From positions 558,001 to 622,000 of the forward strand of contig NZ_BSUO01000001.1 of NCBI RefSeq assembly GCF_030161635.1: a DNA stretch of 64,000 bases. Direction: 5' to 3'. The notes under the pieces are model-generated. The model did not search any database and had not been told where the DNA came from. It saw nothing but the letters and a program-made list of their open reading frames with translations. A program made the position numbers and the translations under genes. This document shows, one piece after another, positions 11,602 through 23,060 of this stretch (position 1 is its first letter; each line of letters starts with the position of its first letter). The stretch is from Mobilicoccus caccae (GTDB taxonomy: Bacteria > Actinomycetota > Actinomycetes > Actinomycetales > Dermatophilaceae).

Positions 11602-12421
11602 CCTGCGCGGTGGGCCGATCGGTGCCGGCGACACCGCCGAAGAGCCGGCGGCGTCGGGTCTGCTGACCCTCGAGGCGGTCCGTCTCACGCCGGCGTCGCT
11701 CGGCCATCACGGCCTGCAGGAAGGCCCGCGCCGTCGTGCCGCGGGGAGGATCCGGCGAGACGTGTTCGGCGACCCGGGAGGCGAGCATCTGCTCGATCCG
11801 CTCACCGGAGGCGCCGGTGAAGTCGGCCTGCTGCGCCATCGTCGTCCGCACGAGGATGGCGAGCTCGTCGGGGATGCGTCCGAGGTCGGCGATCCGCGCC
11901 CAGGCCTGCAAGGGCGCGGGCATCTCCGGCGGCGGAGGCAACTCCAGACGCACGCGGTCGCGCGCGACGTAGGTGCCGGCGGCGATGTCGCCGAGGCGGC
12001 GGGTGGGCTCGGTGAGCAGCCCCGTGATGAGTGCCGGAACGCCGCCGGTGAGCCAGATCTCGACGACGCCGATGAGGTGGCGGGTGACGATGCGCCGCGG
12101 GTCGGCCGGGCCGCCGTCGTTGCGGACGGTGCGCAGGCCGGTGAGCTTCTTGCCCACGGTCCGGCCGGTGAGCGATTCGCAGATCACGGGAAAGCCGACG
12201 AGGCAGAACACGGTGATGAGCAACGAGAACGACGTGACCAGCGCGTCGTCCAGACCGCCTGCCACACGGACGAAGCCGAAGGTGAGCCCCACGGTGAGCA
12301 GGAGGTGCACGAACATGTCGACGGCACCGGACAGCGCGCGGATCGCCAGGCCGGCGAAGGGGAGGGCGACGACGACCGCCTCACCGGTGACGAGGTCGTC
12401 CTTGGGCAGCCCTGAGCGCAT
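11591..12421 (-). CDS. RDD family membrane protein
   Basis: The 276-residue protein has four to five hydrophobic segments in its N-terminal half and the family's GRTVGKKLTGLRTVRNDGGP segment with basic and acidic charges inside the membrane region. The C-terminal ~110 residues are soluble and charged (ERRRRETDRLEGQQTRRRR). RDD proteins are membrane proteins of mostly unknown function. In mycobacteria an RDD gene lies beside SpoIIM, DUF58 and MoxR genes, as here. The start at 12421 gives an N-terminus just before the first membrane span. The SpoIIM gene is divergent, 69 bases away. Confidence 0.88.
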   Translation of the reverse strand: MRSGLPKDDLVTGEAVVVALPFAGLAIRALSGAVDMFVHLLLTVGLTFGFVRVAGGLDDALVTSFSLLITVFCLVGFPVICESLTGRTVGKKLTGLRTVRNDGGPADPRRIVTRHLIGVVEIWLTGGVPALITGLLTEPTRRLGDIAAGTYVARDRVRLELPPPPEMPAPLQAWARIADLGRIPDELAILVRTTMAQQADFTGASGERIEQMLASRVAEHVSPDPPRGTTARAFLQAVMAERRRRETDRLEGQQTRRRRLFGGVAGTDRPTAQVSP

Positions 12422-12490
12422 GCCACCAGGGTAGGGGGCGCCGCTCTCGGCGCGTGCACGCCGGCTCACCCGCGCCCGTACAGTGAAGGC

Positions 12491-13492
12491 GTGGACGTCG
12501 ACGCCTTCACCGCAGTGCACGGTCCGTCGTGGTCACGGCTGGAGGCGCTCTGCAAGCGCTCGCGGCTGACCACGGCCGAGGCCGACGAACTCCTCGACCT
12601 CTACCAGCGCACCACGACCCACCTGTCCCTCGTGCGCTCGGCCACCCCCGATCCCTACCTCGTGCCGTACCTGTCGTGGCTGGTCACCCGCGCCCGCACG
12701 AAGGCGTACGCCGTCGAGGTGCGTCGAGGGACCCTCGGGGGGATCGTCACGTTCTTCACGACCACCTTTCCCGCGGCGTTGTACCGCAGCAGCCGGTGGT
12801 GGGTGGCCACGCTCGTCCTCAGCGTGCTGTACGCGGTGGTCGTGGGCTGGTGGTTCCTCGCGAACCCCGACTTCACCAGCGCCATGGTCGACGACGAGAG
12901 CGTGCGCCGGCTGGTGGAGCACGACTTCGAGAACTACTACAGCGAGTACGCGGCCTCGAGTTTCGCGTTCCAGGTCTTCACCAACAACGCGTGGGTGGGG
13001 GCGCAGGCCATCGCGTTCGGCATCTTCGGTGCGCCGGTGGTGTGGGTGCTCCACCAGAACATGCTCAACCTGGCCCTGTCCGGGGCGCTGATGATCCAGC
13101 ACGGCCGGGGCGCACTGTTCTTCGGCCTCATCACCCCGCACGGCCTGCTGGAGCTGACCGCCGTGTTCGTCGCGGCCGGCGTCGGCCTGCGGCTGTTCTG
13201 GTCGTGGGTCGATCCCGGCCCCCGCAGCCGGTTCTCCTCCCTCGGCGCGGAGGCGCGCACGTCGGTGGGGATCGCACTCGGGTTGGTCGTCGTGTTCGCG
13301 ATCTCGGGCGTCATCGAGGGGTTCGTCACCCCGTCGGGACTGTCGACGGCGGCGCGGATCGGGATCGGCGTGGCCGCCGAGATCGGTTTCCTCGTCTACG
13401 TCTTCGTGCTCGGACGCCGCGCGGCGGCACGGGGCGCGACCGGCGACGTCACCGGTGCGGCGGTCGTCGCGGAGGCACCCTCGCGCGCCTGA
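12491..13492 (+). CDS. Stage II sporulation protein M (SpoIIM) family membrane protein
   Basis: This 333-residue multi-pass protein has the SpoIIM pattern: an N-terminal soluble part (RLEALCKRSRLTTAEADELL), a first span near residue 107, then FTNNAWVGAQAIAFGIFGAP, ALMIQHGRGALFFGLITPHG and LLELTAVFVAAGVGLRLFWS. The last motif block is the family signature. The organism is unlikely to sporulate; the family is common in non-sporulating actinobacteria and may affect the envelope. The GTG at 12491 is chosen because it starts at the conserved N-terminus. It is convergent with the DUF58 gene (52 bases between stops). Confidence 0.92.
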   Translation: MDVDAFTAVHGPSWSRLEALCKRSRLTTAEADELLDLYQRTTTHLSLVRSATPDPYLVPYLSWLVTRARTKAYAVEVRRGTLGGIVTFFTTTFPAALYRSSRWWVATLVLSVLYAVVVGWWFLANPDFTSAMVDDESVRRLVEHDFENYYSEYAASSFAFQVFTNNAWVGAQAIAFGIFGAPVVWVLHQNMLNLALSGALMIQHGRGALFFGLITPHGLLELTAVFVAAGVGLRLFWSWVDPGPRSRFSSLGAEARTSVGIALGLVVVFAISGVIEGFVTPSGLSTAARIGIGVAAEIGFLVYVFVLGRRAAARGATGDVTGAAVVAEAPSRA

Positions 13493-13544
13493 GCGTCTCG
13501 GCCGGCGCGACGCCGGGCGTGGGCCGTGCGCCGAGGAGTTCCGA

Positions 13545-14905
13545 TCAGAGCAGGCCGCGCGCCTTGAGGTCGAGGTAGGTGTCGCAGAGGTCGCGCGGGA
13601 GCTTGTCGGGTGGGCTGTCGAGCACGATGACCCCGAGTCCGGAGAGCACCTCGGCGGTGCGGCGGCGCCGGGCGAGGGCGTATTCGGCCGCGGCGACCTC
13701 GTAGGCGTCGACCGGGCGATCGTCCCCACCGACGCCGCCGGGGGCCGAACCCGCCGGCCCGGTCCGGTCGCCGTGCGGCGTGTCGCCGGTCGTGCGGTCG
13801 AGGGCGGGGTCCTGGACCGAGGCGAGGAGCACACGGTGCTTGGCGCCGAGGGCCGTCAACGCGGGCAGCAGGGTCTCCTCGACGACGACGGGCTCGAGGG
13901 GGTGAGCAGCACCACGAGCGCGCGGCCGTGGCTGACGTCGAGGGCCTGGGCGGCCAGTCGACTCCAATCCGCTTCGAGCAGTGAGGGTTCCAGCGGGGCC
14001 ATCGCCTCGATGATCTGGTGCAACCGGTCCTCGCGCCGACCGCCGCCGCGTCCGCCACCGGAGATCCGGCGGACGATCCGATCTCCGGCCACGAGGTCGA
14101 CCCGGTCGCCCGCGCGCGTGACGAGGGCGGCGAGCAGGAGCGCGGCGTCCATGGCCGCGTCCAGGCGCGGGACGTCGTCGACGCGGCCCGCGGAGGTGCG
14201 TGAGGTGTCGAGCAGCAGGATGATCTGCCGGTCGCGTTCGGGGCGCCAGGTGCGCACGACGACGTTGGTCCGTCGCGCCGTCGCCCGCCAGTCGATGCTG
14301 CGCACGTCGTCGCCGGGCACGTAGTCCCGCAGCGAGTCGAACTCGGTGCCCTGCCCGCGGGTGCGCACGGCGGAGCGTCCGTCGAGGACCCGCAGCTCGG
14401 CCAGGAGCCCCGGCAGGTGTTTGCGCGAGGGGAAGGCGGGCAGGACGCGCAGGACGCCCGGCACCTCGACGCCACCCTGACGTCCGGCCAGGCCGAGGGG
14501 CCCGAGGGTGCGCACGGTGACGCGGTCGGTGACGAGGTCGCCGCGGCGCACCGGGCGCACCGTCGTCGTCAGCTCGACGGTGTCCGCCGGCCGCAACCGC
14601 AACCGATGCCGCTCGCCGCTCGTGCCCACCGACGGCTGCCACGCGTCGCGCAGCAGCCCCCGGACCGTGCGGCGACCCGTGTGGTGCACCCGGAGCGTCG
14701 TCGAGCCCGTCTCCTCCAGGCGCAGCGGCTCGAGCGCGTCACGGGTGATGGTCAGGACGGATCGCCGGGGCGCGAGGATCACGTCCAGCGCGATCGCCAC
14801 GACGACGAGCAGCACCCAGGCGAGCACGGTGGACCCGGCCGGTCGCAGGACGACGGGCAGGAGACCGAGCGCCATGAACGCGACGGCGCGACCGGTGATG
14901 GCCAT
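13545..14905 (-). CDS. DUF58 domain protein (frameshifted)
   Basis: The product has about 453 residues after repair. Two hydrophobic segments occupy the first ~45 residues. The DUF58 core follows: VRTRGQGTEFDSLRDYVPGD, DVRSIDWRATARR and a von Willebrand A-like ILLLDTSRTS. The first frame loses homology after ALVVLLTP. One added base in the run 13898-13902 gives TPLEPVVVEETLLP and a natural end at 13545. The gene starts two bases after the MoxR stop, so the pair is translationally coupled. MoxR-DUF58 pairs are thought to act as chaperone and VWA partner in envelope processes. Confidence 0.88.
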
Positions 14906-14907
14906 GC

Positions 14908-16051
<1,144 letters not shown>

Positions 16052-16055
<4 letters not shown>

Positions 16056-17275
16056 GACGTGCGGACCTTCCTGCGTAGGCGGCGAAGACGCCGGGCGTGG
16101 GCGTCGAGGCTGTCGGGGACGGTGGTGGACAACAGGGCGGAGACCTCGCTCCGGTCCTCGCCGGTGGCGCGGTGGACGGCCTCGGCGATCCGGGCGACAT
16201 CGGCATCGGCGGGCAGCCGCAGGCGTCGGCGGATCTCCTCGGTCGCGGCGTCGGTGAGGATGCGGGCGACGGCCTGCTCGTCGCCGGCGCGGCGGTACAG
16301 GCGGGCGCGGGCGCTGGTCGTCTCACCGGCGGGGACGACGACCGGGAGCGGCTCGACGGTGATCGGGCCGAGCCTCCGTCCGCGCCACAGGCACAGCAGC
16401 AGCACCGTCAGCGCGGTGATGATCAGGGCGGGGAGGATCCACTCCGGCGCCGTCGGCCGGTCGCCCTCGACGGCGGGGTCGTCCTCGTCGGGGCTCGGGA
16501 CGTACCAGAGCACCCGCGTGGTCTCGGTGCCGAGCAGCCGCAGGGCGATCGCCGCGTGCGACTCCCGCGTGATGTGGGCGTTGCTGAATGCCTGGTCCTG
16601 GCCGAAGACCACGGTGTCGGGGTGGGAGCCGGTGGCGCCGAACTCCAGGTAGGCGGCCGGGGCCACGTCGTCCGGCCGGTCCTCGTCGATCGCCGCGAAG
16701 CACGTGGTGACCCCCGACGTGGTCGGGCGGTACACGAGCGATCCGGCGCTGAGGGTGTCCGTGGGCTGCACGGCGCCGACCTCGCAGGCGGCCTCGAGAC
16801 GGCCCTGGCGGCCCACCGGCGTGGCCGGGAGGTTCAACCCGTCGAGGATCGGGGCCGAGGGGGTCACGAGGACGAGCCGATGCACGTCCCGGCGTTCGCG
16901 GAGCAGAGCCACCGCTCGCTCGGGTACGTCCGGTCCGGTGACCAGCACCGTCGTGCCCGAGTCGGTGCGCGCGGCCCTCAACTCCTCGACCGACCTGACG
17001 ACGTCGGTCTGCACGCCGCGGCGTTCGAGCACCTGACTCAGGGCCCGCGCGCCGGTGGGGCCGGCCGACGCCGGGTCGAGAGGGCGGAATCCGTCGCCGC
17101 GGGGGACGAGGATCGCGACGAGGGCGAGCAGGACGACGAGCCCGGCTCCGATGAGCACGCCTCTGGTGGGCCGGAATCGGGATCGGCGGGCCGGTCCCCC
17201 GGACGCCGGGCTCGCCGCCGGGTTCGCCGCGGAGGTCGACGTCGACGCTGCCGAGGTCGTCGGCGTGGCTGTCAT
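16052..17275 (-). CDS. DUF4350 domain membrane protein
   Basis: The 407-residue protein has an N-terminal cytoplasmic tail rich in Ala, Ser and Thr, a membrane span near residues 40-57 (GVLIGAGLVVLLALVAILVP), an extracellular part of about 200 residues and a second span (WILPALIITALTVLLLCLW), followed by a basic cytoplasmic C-terminus. The DUF4350 region contains GARALSQVLERRGVQTDVV and VLVTGPDVPERAVALL. The start overlaps the DUF4129 stop (ATGA), and its own stop overlaps the moxR start, so translation is coupled. In mycobacteria the same gene precedes MoxR. Function is unknown. Confidence 0.88.
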
Positions 17276-17928
17276 CGCGGGACCGCCGGGAGGGCGTCGC
17301 GACGGCCACCGGTGACGGGACTGGCCTCGAGCAGGGCGGCGTCGAGGTCGGCGAGGGCACGGACGTCGTCGGCGTCGGCGTGTCCGCCGCCGTAGCGGAC
17401 GAGGTCGAAGAGCACCCCGGCGCGCCACGCCCGGTCGGCGTGGTCGGGATAGGAGCGGGCGAGGGCGGCGCCCACCTCGTGGGCGGTGAGGTCGGGGGAG
17501 TCGGTGACCAGCCGCGCCTCGATCGCGTCGGCGCCGATGGCGCGGTAGCGGTCCAGTGCGGCCGCGTCGAACCTGCCGGCGACAGCGTGGGCCTCCGCGC
17601 GCTCGCGGTATTCGCGTGCGGTGAGCGCGTGTTCGCCCTCGAACACGGCGTCACCGGTCTCGGCCGCAGCTCGCTGACGCGCCCGACGCCGCATCGCCAC
17701 GACCACGCCGATCCCCACGGCCAGGGTCGCGAGCGCGGCGAGGACGAGGAACACCGTCGACAGGTCGACGTCCCCGGTCTCGATGAGGAGCTGGTCGGCG
17801 AGCCACCCCTTGAAGCGTTCCCACCAGCTACCGGCGTAGACGGGATTCCACAGCTCGTCCGACAGTTCGCGGCGGGCGTCGTCGGTGTCGATGGCGAGCA
17901 TCGACCTCAGCGCGTGGCGAAGAAGCAC
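17272..17928 (-). CDS. DUF4129 domain membrane protein
   Basis: The 218-residue protein has an N-terminal WNPVYAGSWWERFKGWLADQ segment, one membrane span near residues 58-80 (VFLVLAALATLAVGIGVVVA) and a C-terminal DUF4129 region (YRERAEAHAVAGRFDAAALD, then DLTAHEVGAALARSYP). DUF4129 occurs in membrane proteins next to MoxR genes and in transglutaminase-like fusions. The start is a GTG at 17928, one base after the stop of the upstream membrane protein gene, which supports coupling within the operon. Confidence 0.87.
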   Translation of the reverse strand: MLLRHALRSMLAIDTDDARRELSDELWNPVYAGSWWERFKGWLADQLLIETGDVDLSTVFLVLAALATLAVGIGVVVAMRRRARQRAAAETGDAVFEGEHALTAREYRERAEAHAVAGRFDAAALDRYRAIGADAIEARLVTDSPDLTAHEVGAALARSYPDHADRAWRAGVLFDLVRYGGGHADADDVRALADLDAALLEASPVTGGRRDALPAVPR

Positions 17929-17929
17929 G

Positions 17930-19111
17930 TCAGAGCGGGTTGGTGCGCTCGGCCTCGGCGAGGAGGTCGACGGCCAGCGCCTCGGTGCGGAATCGGCGGT
18001 CGAGGTAGATGAGCGCGTTCACCGCGGAGCTCAGCGGCTGCACGATCGTGCTCACCAGCGCCGTCATCACGGAGGTCACGGCGATGTAGGCGAAGGCCGC
18101 CGCGGGGTTGCCCTCACCGGCGAAGAGCAGGAGGGCGACCGCGATCATCACACCGCCCATGAGCATGCCGGCGATGATGCTCGTGATGAGCGTGACGACG
18201 ACGAGGAGCCCGAAGGTGCGCCAGAACGCACCCCGGATGAGGCGGAAGGACCGCTTGATCGCCGTGATGGGCCCGACCTGTTCGAGCACGATCGCCGCCG
18301 GCGCGAGGCAGAGGCTGACGGTGATCCACGCGTAGAGGGCCAGGAGCGCGATGAGCACGCCGATCACGGTGAACGCGATCGTGACACCGCTCTCCGACAA
18401 CACCGCCGCGACGATGGCCGCCACGGCGGGGACGACGAGCGCCACGAGGATGAGGGCCGAGATGAGCAGGTAGCCGAGCAGGGGCAGCAGGCGCCCCTTG
18501 ATGCGTCGCCAGCTCTCACCGGCCGTCAATCTCCGGCCGAGAGCGGCCTCGGCGATGGGCACGATGAGGATGCCGCTGAGGAAGAACGTGACGAACGACA
18601 GCAGCATGCTGTTGAGCTGCAGCCCGAGTTCGCCGGGGACGCCTCCCGTGGGGGAGGTGGTCAGCAGGTCCTGGCCGTCCAGCAACACCGAGGACAGCCC
18701 GAAGACGAGGGCCAGACCGACCACCGTCGTCACGGCCAGCACGACGAACGACAGGCCGAAGATCGTGCGCGGGTTGAACCTCAGCACGCGGAAGGCGGAC
18801 TCGAGGACTTCCCCGAAACTCAGGGGGCGCAGCGGGATCGGGCCGGGCCACAGCTCGGGCACCCCGCCGGGGCCGACGCGGACGAAGGCGCCGCTCGGGC
18901 GACCTCCCGCGGGGGCGACGGCGTCGCCCGAGGGCTGCCGCCAGTCCGAGGGCCCACCGGCGTGTCCACCGGGCTGCTCACCGGGACGTTCACCCGGACG
19001 AGTGGTCCCCGGGTCGTGCTCGTGCGCGCCGTCGGCCGGTCGGCCACCGGGCGCGGCCCACCCCTCGCGCCGATCGTCGTATCCCCGTGTGGGGTCGTCC
19101 CACTGGCTCAT
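17930..19111 (-). CDS. Multi-pass membrane protein, first gene of the MoxR operon
   Basis: The 393-residue protein starts with a ~90-residue hydrophilic, Gly/Pro/Asp-rich region, then IPLRPLSFGEVLESAFRVLR and RFNPRTIFGLSFVVLAVTTV. Six or so hydrophobic segments follow. The layout resembles membrane domains found in glycerophosphodiester phosphodiesterase-like and DUF7544-type proteins; no catalytic domain is present. ATG at 19111 is preceded by GGGGAG, a good ribosome-binding site. It heads a tightly packed operon with DUF4129, DUF4350, MoxR and DUF58 genes. Function is unknown. Confidence 0.8.
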   Translation of the reverse strand: MSQWDDPTRGYDDRREGWAAPGGRPADGAHEHDPGTTRPGERPGEQPGGHAGGPSDWRQPSGDAVAPAGGRPSGAFVRVGPGGVPELWPGPIPLRPLSFGEVLESAFRVLRFNPRTIFGLSFVVLAVTTVVGLALVFGLSSVLLDGQDLLTTSPTGGVPGELGLQLNSMLLSFVTFFLSGILIVPIAEAALGRRLTAGESWRRIKGRLLPLLGYLLISALILVALVVPAVAAIVAAVLSESGVTIAFTVIGVLIALLALYAWITVSLCLAPAAIVLEQVGPITAIKRSFRLIRGAFWRTFGLLVVVTLITSIIAGMLMGGVMIAVALLLFAGEGNPAAAFAYIAVTSVMTALVSTIVQPLSSAVNALIYLDRRFRTEALAVDLLAEAERTNPL

Positions 19112-19204
19112 GACCAACTCCCCTGATGTGTTGCCGACCCGCCCATCATGGCTCACCGGTTGCCACTTCGCCGGTACACCCCCTGATGAGAGGATGTGCG
19201 CGTG

Positions 19205-20640
19205 ATGGAACGAGAGACGTCCGTGGTGGTGCTGGGTGGCGGTCCCGGTGGGTACGAGGCGGCGTTGGTGGCCGCGGCGATCGGGGGCAAGGTCACGGTC
19301 GTCGACCGTGACGGGCTGGGCGGGGCGGCGGTCCTCACCGACTGCGTGCCGAGCAAGGCCCTCATCTCGACGGCCGCCTACGTGGGTCAGGTCGTGGAGG
19401 CCGGCAAGCGTGGCGTCCACCTCGCGGGCAAGGACGCCGACGACTCGGGGGAGCCCTCGAGGCCGATCTGACCGAGGTCAACCAGCGCATCCTCGCCCTC
19501 GCCGGGGCGCAGAGCCACGACATCGGCGCCCGGCTGGCCCAGGTCGGTGTCACCGTCGTGGCGGGCACGGGCCGGCTGCTCGACTCCTCGACAGTGGAGG
19601 TCACGACGACTTCCGGCGAGACGTCCACCCTGACGGCCGAGATGATCCTCATCGCCACCGGGGCCACGCCGCGGGTCATGGAGACGATGCAGCCCGACGG
19701 CGAACGCATCCTCACCTGGAAGGACATCTGGAACCTGCGGGAGGTGCCGCAGCGGCTGGTCGTCGTCGGATCCGGTGTCACCGGAGCCGAACTCGCGCAG
19801 GCCTACCTCGGTCTCGGCAGCGAGGTCGTGCTCGTCTCCTCCCGCGACCGCGTGCTGCCGGGAGAGGACCCCGACGCGGCCGAGCTGATCGAGCGCGTCT
19901 TCCGCGCCCAGGGCATGGAGGTCCTCAACCGCTCGCGCGCGGCGAGCGTGGAGCGCACCGACGACGGTGTCGTCGTCACGCTGGTCGACGGCCGTCAGGT
20001 CACCGGATCGCACGCGCTCATCGCGGTCGGTTCGGTGCCGCAGACCGAGGGGCTGGGCCTCGCCGAGGCGGGCGTCGAGACCACCGAGAGCGGTCACATC
20101 GTCGTCGACCGCGTGTCGCGGACGACGGCTCGCGGTGTCTACGCCGCGGGCGACTGCACGGGAGTCCTTCCGCTGGCGTCGGTCGCGGCCATGCAGGGAC
20201 GCATCGCGGTGGCCCATTCCCTCGGCGACGCGGTCACCCCGCTGCAGGTCCGCGGCATCAGCGCCAACATCTTCACCGAGCCCGAGATCGCCACGGTCGG
20301 AACCGGACTCGCGTCTCCGTCGGCCAAGGATCAGGGTTCGCCGGTGCAGGCGGAGGAAGGCATCCGGCAGATCATGATGCCGCTGTCGACCAACCCGCGC
20401 GCCAAGATGGACAACCTCGAGGAGGGGTTCGTCAAGCTCTTCGCGCGCGAGGGCAGCAACACCCTCCTCGGTGGCGTGGTCGTCGCGCCGCGGGCCTCCG
20501 AGTTGATCTTCCCCATCGCGCTCGCGGTCCACGAGCGGCTCACCGTCGACCAGGTGGCGTCCACGGTCACCGTCTACCCGTCGCTGTCGGGCTCGATCGC
20601 CGAGGCGGCACGCCGGCTCCACGTCACTCCGGAGGACTGA
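19205..20640 (+). CDS. lpdA: LpdA-type NAD(P)H-quinone dehydrogenase (frameshifted)
   Basis: The repaired product has about 478 residues of the pyridine nucleotide-disulphide oxidoreductase fold. The FAD-binding GGGPGGYEAALVAA is followed by GLGGAAVLTDCVPSKALIS. Only one Cys is present where lipoamide dehydrogenases have CxxxxC, as in mycobacterial LpdA, which is known as a quinone reductase and not a lipoamide dehydrogenase. NAD binding is VVVGSGVTGAELAQAYLGLG; the second FAD site is GVYAAGDCTGVLPLASVAAM. The frame is lost at the G5 run 19447-19451; one added G gives DDSGGALEADLTEVNQR. Starts at 19196, 19202 and 19205 are possible; the ATG was chosen. Confidence 0.92.
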
Positions 20641-20641
20641 G

Positions 20642-20968
20642 ATGGTCGACGTCAGAGGGTTGTTCAGGCGGGCCCGCGACAAGGGCCGCGATCTGGCCGA
20701 GGACGCGCCGGACCAGGCGCGTCGCACGGCCAAGGAGGCCCGCCGGACCGCGGAGGCCGTGGGTGAGGTGCTCGACGAACGCACCGACGGCCGGTTCGGT
20801 GAGGCGGTCGCCAAGGGCGGTGAGATGGTCGGCCGGGTGAAGGACACCACGGGTCAGGCCAAGGAGGCGTTCCGGGAGGAGTCCCGGGCCGACGGCTACC
20901 GCCCGGACACCTACCGCCCCGACCCGGTCGAGGCCCCGGAACCGATCGACCGCCCGGAACCGATCTGA
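20642..20968 (+). CDS. Small hydrophilic protein, MT0933-antitoxin-like
   Basis: The 108-residue protein begins one base after the lpdA stop. The segment VGEVLDERTDGRFGEAVAKG resembles the core of the MT0933-like antitoxin family (DEKTxGKY). The rest is charged, Lys/Arg/Glu-rich, with a tail of repeated YRPDxYRPDPVEAPEPIDRPEPI-like elements (split in the text: DTYRPDPVEAPEP). No toxin gene is next to it, so an antitoxin role is doubtful. It could be a general stress or nucleoid-associated small protein. Confidence 0.6.
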   Translation: MVDVRGLFRRARDKGRDLAEDAPDQARRTAKEARRTAEAVGEVLDERTDGRFGEAVAKGGEMVGRVKDTTGQAKEAFREESRADGYRPDTYRPDPVEAPEPIDRPEPI

Positions 20969-20978
20969 GCCCGCGCGC

Positions 20979-21076
20979 AACCCCTTCGATCGCCGAAACC
21001 GCCGGTTATAGGCGGCGGTTTGGGCGTAACCCCTTCGATCGCCGAAACCGCCGGTTATAGGCGGCGGTTTGGGCGT
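20979..21076. repeat. Perfect 49-bp tandem duplication carrying a terminator-like hairpin
   Basis: A 49-base unit occurs twice with no mismatch (20979-21027 and 21028-21076). Each copy holds a hairpin: AAACCGCCG pairs with CGGCGGTTT around an 8-base loop (arms 20996-21004/21013-21021 and 21045-21053/21062-21070). The position between the end of the lpdA transcript and the end of the convergent accA gene fits a bidirectional terminator. The loop region resembles the hairpin at 44337-44372. Confidence 0.85.
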
Positions 21077-21164
21077 CTTCTTCCTCGGCGGTGGTCGGTG
21101 ACAGCGACGCCGCCCCCTCCGGATTCGACAGGGGCGGCGTGGCTGTTCCAGCGAGCTGCGACTC

Positions 21165-22964
21165 CTACTCCGCGTCCTTGATCTCCGCGAGGACCGAACC
21201 GCTGGTGACGGTCTCGCCGACGGTCGCGGACAGGCCCGTGATGACGCCGGACTTGTGGGCGTTGATGGGCTGTTCCATCTTCATCGCCTCGATGACGATG
21301 ATGAGGTCGCCCTCGGCCACTGTCGCGCCCTCCTCGACGGCGATCTTGACGATCGTGCCCTGCATGGGCGCGGTGAGGGAGTCGCCGGAGGCCTTGGCTC
21401 CGCCGCGTCCGCCGCTGCCCGAGCGCCGCGGGGCCTTGCGCTTGGCGGATGCGCCGCCGCTGCCGCCTCCGCCGATGGCGAGGTCGCCGGGGAGGCTGAT
21501 CTCGAGTCGCTTGCCGCCGACCTCGACGACGACCTTCTGCCGCTCGCTCTCCTCGCTCGCTGCGTCGGAGGTGGGGCCGGAGTACGGCTCGATGGTGTTG
21601 TCGAACTCGGTCTCGATCCAGCGGGTGTGCACCGAGAACGGCTCGTCGCCCTCGGGCGCGAACGCCGGGTCGTCGACGACGGCGCGGTGGAACGTCAGGG
21701 CCGTCGGCATGCCCTCGACCTCGAACTCCGCGAGGGCCCGGCGGGATCGGGCCAGGGCCTCCTCTCGGGTGCGGCCGGTGACGATGAGCTTGGCCAGCAT
21801 GGAGTCGAACTGGCCGGAGATGATGTCGTTCTGCTCGATGCCGGAGTCCAGACGCACGCCGGGGCCGCTCGGGGGAGCGAAGCGCATCACCGTGCCGGGG
21901 GCGGGCAGGAAGCCGCGGCCGGGGTCCTCGCCGTTGATGCGGAACTCGAAGGAGTGCCGGTCGGGCTTGGTGGGCAGGTCGTCCTGGGTGTAGCCCAGCA
22001 CCTCGCCGTTCGCGATGCGGAACTGCTCGCGCACGAGGTCGATGCCGGTGACCTCCTCGGTGACCGGGTGCTCGACCTGCAGGCGCGTGTTGACCTCGAG
22101 GAAGCTGATGGTGCCGTCGATGGCCACGAGGTACTCGCAGGTGCCGGCGCCCTGGTAACCGGCCTCCTTGAGGATGGCCACGGACGCCCGGATGAGTTCG
22201 GCGTTCTGTTCGTCGGTGAGGAACGGCGCGGGCGCCTCCTCGACGAGCTTCTGGTGGCGACGCTGCAGGGAGCAGTCGCGGGTGGAGACGACGACCGCGT
22301 TGCCGTGGGAGTCGGCGAGGCACTGGGTCTCGACGTGCCGCGGCTTGTCGAGGTAACGCTCGACGAAGCACTCGCCGCGGCCGAAGGCGCCCACGGCCTC
22401 ACGGACGGCGGAGTCGAACAGTTCGGGGATCTCTTCGATGGTGCGGGCGACCTTGAGGCCGCGGCCGCCGCCACCGTAGGCGGCCTTGATCGCCACCGGC
22501 AGGCCGTGCTCCTCGGCGAACGCGACGATCTCGTCGGCGTCGGCCACGGGGTCCTTGGTGCCGGGGACCAGCGGCGCGTTCGCGCGGGTGGCGATGTGGC
22601 GGGCCTTGACCTTGTCACCGAGGCTGTCGATGGCCTCGGGCCCGGGCCCGATCCAGGTGAGCCCGGCGTCGATGACGGCCTGCGCGAACGAGGCGTTCTC
22701 GGCGAGGAAGCCGTAGCCGGGGTGGACCGCGTCGGCGCCGGACTGCTTGGCGACGTCGAGGAGCTTCTCCTGCACGAGGTAGCTGTCGCCGGGCGTGGAT
22801 CCGCCCAGGGCGTACGCCTCGTCGGCGACCTTGACGTGGAGGGCGTCGCGGTCGGGGTCGGCGTACACGGCCACCGAGCCGATTCCGCTGTCCTTGCACG
22901 CACGTGCGATACGGACCGCGATCTCGCCGCGGTTTGCGATCAGTACCTTGCTGATGGGCGCCAT
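21165..22964 (-). CDS. accA: Acetyl/propionyl-CoA carboxylase alpha subunit (biotin carboxylase + BCCP)
   Basis: The 599-residue subunit carboxylates its own biotin with ATP and bicarbonate and hands the carboxyl group to AccD. The biotin carboxylase begins [19 protein letters not shown], with ATP-binding [14 protein letters not shown] and catalytic [21 protein letters not shown] Gly/Ser/Lys-rich linker precedes the biotinyl domain, which ends with [17 protein letters not shown]; the Lys in EAMKM is the biotin site. It is intact. It could serve both AccD-type proteins in this window (33.8 kb and 44.7 kb). BirA at 46.4 kb would attach the biotin. Confidence 0.96.
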   Translation of the reverse strand: MAPISKVLIANRGEIAVRIARACKDSGIGSVAVYADPDRDALHVKVADEAYALGGSTPGDSYLVQEKLLDVAKQSGADAVHPGYGFLAENASFAQAVIDAGLTWIGPGPEAIDSLGDKVKARHIATRANAPLVPGTKDPVADADEIVAFAEEHGLPVAIKAAYGGGGRGLKVARTIEEIPELFDSAVREAVGAFGRGECFVERYLDKPRHVETQCLADSHGNAVVVSTRDCSLQRRHQKLVEEAPAPFLTDEQNAELIRASVAILKEAGYQGAGTCEYLVAIDGTISFLEVNTRLQVEHPVTEEVTGIDLVREQFRIANGEVLGYTQDDLPTKPDRHSFEFRINGEDPGRGFLPAPGTVMRFAPPSGPGVRLDSGIEQNDIISGQFDSMLAKLIVTGRTREEALARSRRALAEFEVEGMPTALTFHRAVVDDPAFAPEGDEPFSVHTRWIETEFDNTIEPYSGPTSDAASEESERQKVVVEVGGKRLEISLPGDLAIGGGGSGGASAKRKAPRRSGSGGRGGAKASGDSLTAPMQGTIVKIAVEEGATVAEGDLIIVIEAMKMEQPINAHKSGVITGLSATVGETVTSGSVLAEIKDAE

Positions 22965-23060
22965 GGACCGGACTCTAGCGCGCCGTCAGTACCGGAGGCG
23001 GGGTTGCCTGGCGACTGTTCGGGGTGAGCGGAGACACACCGCACGTGGGCGGGGGTGCTC

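Noticed and set aside
21255..23027. 590-codon plus-strand open frame opposite accA
   Set aside because: The same sequence encodes the intact biotin carboxylase on the other strand; the plus-strand protein has no recognisable motif.
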